7,772 nt of DNA from Saprospiraceae bacterium (GTDB lineage Bacteria > Bacteroidota > Bacteroidia > Chitinophagales > Saprospiraceae), in the NCBI GenBank assembly GCA_007134625.1, contig SLKL01000394.1:1-7772 (forward strand), given 5' to 3'. Positions 7,172-7,772 of the stretch are shown piece after piece. The position numbers were made by a program, and so were the translations under genes. Under the pieces are notes generated by a model. That model was not told where the DNA came from. It saw only the letters and a list, made by a program, of their open reading frames with translations, and did not search any database. The number at the start of each line of letters is the position of its first letter. Positions within the stretch are counted from its first letter, which is position 1.

Positions 7172-7772
7172 ATGATTCCTCGATTTAGTTTTTTATTCAG
7201 TTTTTTAGTGCTTTCCATTGGTTTGCTTGCCTCTTCTGATAATCAGTTTGAGGAAAAAGATTTATACTTCTCTGAAATTGCTGCGGAGAAAAGTGACCAA
7301 CCGGATAATGCTAAAATCAAAGTAAAAGGTACCGGCAAAACTATTGGTGATGTAATCCTTCTGGAAGTCACCAACAGAGATAAGGTCAATACCCTTAGGT
7401 TTTCAGTTGGGCCTGCTTTGGTGCCCGGCACCCGCAGAAGTCAACCGTATATTATACCAGGAACTACAGAGATAGTTGTGCAACCCGGAGGCACCATTAC
7501 CGTTCCCATTGATGGTATATGTATTGATCCGTACAAACCACCGATCAGACCCGGCTCCGGAGGCCCTAAATTCGACGATTGGATAGATATTATTTCTCTA
7601 TCAGATGACTGGGCGCCCGATCCCGCTTCCGGCTGGAATCCCGATCCCAATAATCCCGTTTTAAATCCTGTAACTGAAGAACCTATTGGTCACACCATTG
7701 ATATCTACAGTTACCCTGAGGAGGCTGCACCTTTAATCCTGTCAATAGCAGAAAGCATCATCAATACTACAG
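7172..7772 (+). CDS. Secreted protein of unknown function, paralogue of the 834-residue protein (3' partial)
   Basis: The frame is open from the ATG at 7172 to the right edge, giving 200 complete codons. Residues 1-22 form a signal peptide (MIPR, hydrophobic core, LLASS), so the product is exported. It is clearly homologous to the protein encoded divergently at 6692-4188. SQPYIIP (90-96) matches SQPYIVP, VPIDGICIDPYKPP (111-124, Cys 117) matches IPLFGYCADVTRPP, GWNP (154-157) matches GWRP, NPVTEEPIGHTID (165-177) matches NPITEEPLGHTLD, and YPEEAA (181-186) is identical. The stretch between the Cys and the NP[IV]TEEP block is shorter here. The signal peptides and the extreme N-termini are not similar. 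The start has no Shine-Dalgarno, but it places the signal peptide correctly and lies 35 bases after the shared leader element. The function is unknown, and the C-terminal architecture is outside the window. Confidence 0.85.
   Translation, partial: MIPRFSFLFSFLVLSIGLLASSDNQFEEKDLYFSEIAAEKSDQPDNAKIKVKGTGKTIGDVILLEVTNRDKVNTLRFSVGPALVPGTRRSQPYIIPGTTEIVVQPGGTITVPIDGICIDPYKPPIRPGSGGPKFDDWIDIISLSDDWAPDPASGWNPDPNNPVLNPVTEEPIGHTIDIYSYPEEAAPLILSIAESIINTT

Noticed and set aside
1..7772. CRISPR arrays, tRNA or rRNA genes, and known defence systems
   Set aside because: No regularly spaced repeats, no tRNA-like cloverleaf or rRNA sequence, and no nuclease, helicase or reverse-transcriptase motifs were seen.

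Overview
The window looks like a chromosomal segment of a member of the Bacteroidota. The evidence is a periplasmic-propeller histidine kinase of the LytS type paired with a LytTR response regulator, AT-rich DNA, start codons without clear Shine-Dalgarno sequences, and promoter-like sequences of the TTTG / TAnnTTTG kind. I cannot place it more closely; a Cytophagales-like organism would fit.

Layout. (1) 2-2659, plus strand: a sensor histidine kinase whose 5' end lies outside the window. (2) 2676-3437, plus strand: its LytTR response regulator, 16 bases downstream, so the two very probably form a two-component operon. (3) 3524-4147, minus strand: a decayed transposase remnant resembling the IS1634-like DDE group. 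It carries an in-frame stop, an apparent internal deletion and missing ends, and is flanked by the small intergenic pieces 3438-3523 and 4148-4187. (4) 4188-6692, minus strand: an 834-residue secreted protein that I do not recognise by name. (5) 6693-7171: a 479-base divergent intergenic region. (6) 7172 to the right edge, plus strand: the first 200 codons of a second secreted protein, clearly a divergent paralogue of the 834-residue protein.

The most interesting part is the paralogous pair and the DNA between them. Both genes carry the same short leader element just before the start codon: a perfect 20-base block, a 4-base variable spacer and a perfect 10-base block. Because the genes diverge, the two copies form a 34-base inverted repeat (30 of 34 identical). 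In the sense of each gene the 20-base block can fold into a hairpin with an invariant 12-base loop. One stem pair differs as A-U in one copy and U-A in the other, and the loop CCC could pair with the downstream GGG. This suggests a structured RNA leader or a shared protein-binding site. Invertible DNA or a small mobile element are weaker alternatives.

Both secreted proteins share an N-terminal module with a conserved Gly-x-Cys and an N-P-[IV]-T-E-E-P block. In the longer protein a later V-I-Q-Q-x-x-W stretch gives an arrangement reminiscent of the Cys/Gln pair of surface thioester domains; this is inference. Nothing in the sequence links the two-component system to these genes beyond proximity, and the transposase remnant lies between them.
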